DNA of 14,755 nt from Promethearchaeota archaeon. Lineage in GTDB: Archaea > Asgardarchaeota > Lokiarchaeia > Sigynarchaeales > SOKP01. Positions 14,025-14,755 of this stretch are shown in pieces; position 1 is the first letter of the stretch; the number at the start of each line of letters is the position of its first letter. The position numbers and the translations under genes are program-made. Where the stretch lies: positions 1 through 14,755 of the forward strand of contig SDNV01000068.1 of assembly GCA_004524515.1 (NCBI GenBank), given 5' to 3'. Under the pieces are notes generated by a model. That model worked only from the letters and a program-made list of their open reading frames with translations, had not been told where the DNA came from and did no database searches.

Positions 14025-14429
14025 CTAAGTACAGTATTCATGAGTTGAACACATCTGCTTTATTTTAGGTATAAAATTCTTATATTTAGTTATATTATAT
14101 GAATCAACAGATGTGCCAAATTGCTCAATAAACTTTTCAGCAATCTCTAAACCTTGCTCTCTCCATAAATCAATTGGATCGTCTTTATCTACAAGAAGTA
14201 TAACATTAATAGGATCTTTTGGGACAATTATACAGTTGTGACCTTTTAATCCCTCAGTAGATATCAGCACGGGCGTTCCTATATCTAATTCCACGGAAAT
14301 GTTTTGGATGGCTTTAAGAAAACCACTAAAAATATCGGTATGTTCCATTTTCATTTTGGAATTTTCTTGTCGATATTCTAGTAAACTTAATCCACTGGTG
14401 TTTTGCTGAATTAATATTATATCTAACAT
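14025..14429 (-). CDS. Small longin/roadblock-like domain protein (Asgard type)
   Basis: A 134-residue soluble protein. It has the look of the many single-domain longin- or roadblock-like proteins in Asgard genomes: an N-terminal hydrophobic strand (MLDIILIQQ), the GLSLLEYR turn-strand (13-20), a TDIFSGFLKAIQNIS helix (31-45), alternating strands near 53-82 (PVLISTEG, IIVPKDP, VILLVDK) and a C-terminal helix LEIAEKFIEQFG. In eukaryotes such domains serve in trafficking complexes and small-GTPase regulators; the role here is unknown. The C-terminus has two cysteines (C127 and C133). ATG at 14429; single gene, convergent with the kptA remnant (27-nt gap). The fold assignment rests on pattern recognition only. 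Confidence 0.55.
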   Translation of the reverse strand: MLDIILIQQNTSGLSLLEYRQENSKMKMEHTDIFSGFLKAIQNISVELDIGTPVLISTEGLKGHNCIIVPKDPINVILLVDKDDPIDLWREQGLEIAEKFIEQFGTSVDSYNITKYKNFIPKIKQMCSTHEYCT

Positions 14430-14755
14430 CTCAATATTAAGTATACTCTTAAATATGAAATCTGGTAAAAAATTTTTAAAATTATTGAAGCTTATCTAAT
14501 TTAATAGATAAGATAAAAAGAAATATAAATTATTTAAAAAAAATGTTTTTTTATAGAAGAAAAGACTTGAGTAAAAAAAATTTTTGTATATTATTTTTCT
14601 GTACCAATTTGATCCAATTTTGAAGGCTTGAATTTAAAACTTTGTAAAAAAATGGAATTCAAATCTCAAACTTATATAATTTTTACCACAAATATGATTT
14701 TGGAAGAAAAATAAAGAGATTTTTGTATGTAAATCTTGTTAATAAGAAAATAAAA
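14430..14755. other. Non-coding AT-rich region upstream of the longin-like gene
   Basis: About 326 bases to the window end with no credible reading frame, tRNA or repeat array. It contains the promoter side of the minus-strand longin-like gene and the perfect hairpin at 14491-14512. The rest is A/T runs. Confidence 0.6.
14491..14512. repeat. Perfect 8-bp inverted repeat upstream of the longin-like gene
   Basis: CTTATCTA (14491-14498) pairs with TAGATAAG (14505-14512) around the 6-nt spacer ATTTAA. It lies about 62 bases upstream of the longin-like gene's start, where an operator could sit. It contains two G/C pairs per arm, so it is a little stronger than the other AT palindromes here. Confidence 0.5.

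Noticed and set aside
14650..14672. A GAATTCAAATC stretch like a tRNA T-arm
   Set aside because: No acceptor, D-arm or anticodon stem pairs around it; it is chance similarity in AT-rich DNA.

Overview
This strongly AT-rich window most likely comes from an Asgard archaeon, possibly a Lokiarchaeia-like lineage, although the exact lineage cannot be fixed from sequence reading alone. The evidence is a gelsolin-like actin-regulator domain protein (9088-9816), a small longin/roadblock-like protein (14025-14429), archaeal four-subunit ferredoxin-dependent 2-oxoacid oxidoreductase genes, a degraded kptA/Tpt1 RNA 2'-phosphotransferase, and archaeal expression signals. Those signals are a TATA-like box about 25 nt from the korD start and strong Shine-Dalgarno sites at internal operon genes.

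Layout. Positions 1-2055 hold two divergent cation transporters: the N-terminal part of a P-type ATPase, cut by the window edge, and a CaCA-family Na+/Ca2+-type exchanger, separated by about 530 bp of AT-rich non-coding DNA. Positions 2244-5285 (minus strand) hold a 2-oxoacid:ferredoxin oxidoreductase locus transcribed in the order gamma, delta, alpha, beta. Positions 5433-7932 (minus) hold a 3-hydroxyacyl-CoA dehydrogenase behind an acyl-CoA dehydrogenase. Positions 8053-8943 (minus) hold a CruF/DUF422-like carotenoid-pathway membrane protein. Positions 9088-9816 (minus) hold the gelsolin-like protein. Positions 10081-13419 (plus) hold a second acyl-CoA dehydrogenase, a crotonase and a thiolase. 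Positions 13466-13997 hold a frameshifted kptA. Positions 14025-14429 (minus) hold the longin-like protein, followed by about 330 bp of non-coding DNA with a perfect hairpin.

How the genes fit together. The two acyl-CoA dehydrogenases, crotonase-family protein, 3-hydroxyacyl-CoA dehydrogenase and thiolase cover the steps of a beta-oxidation-type spiral, split over a minus-strand and a plus-strand cluster. The neighbouring oxidoreductase would interconvert a 2-oxoacid plus CoA with an acyl-CoA, CO2 and reduced ferredoxin, so the locus as a whole looks like acyl-CoA and 2-oxoacid catabolism. Details make it less routine. Both acyl-CoA dehydrogenases lack the usual C-terminal catalytic Glu but carry Glu at the alternative isovaleryl-CoA/long-chain dehydrogenase position. 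The crotonase lacks both hydratase glutamates.

The most novel-looking gene is the gelsolin-like protein. Its C-terminal half carries two copies of a roughly 38-residue module resembling DUF2934, an architecture I do not recognise.
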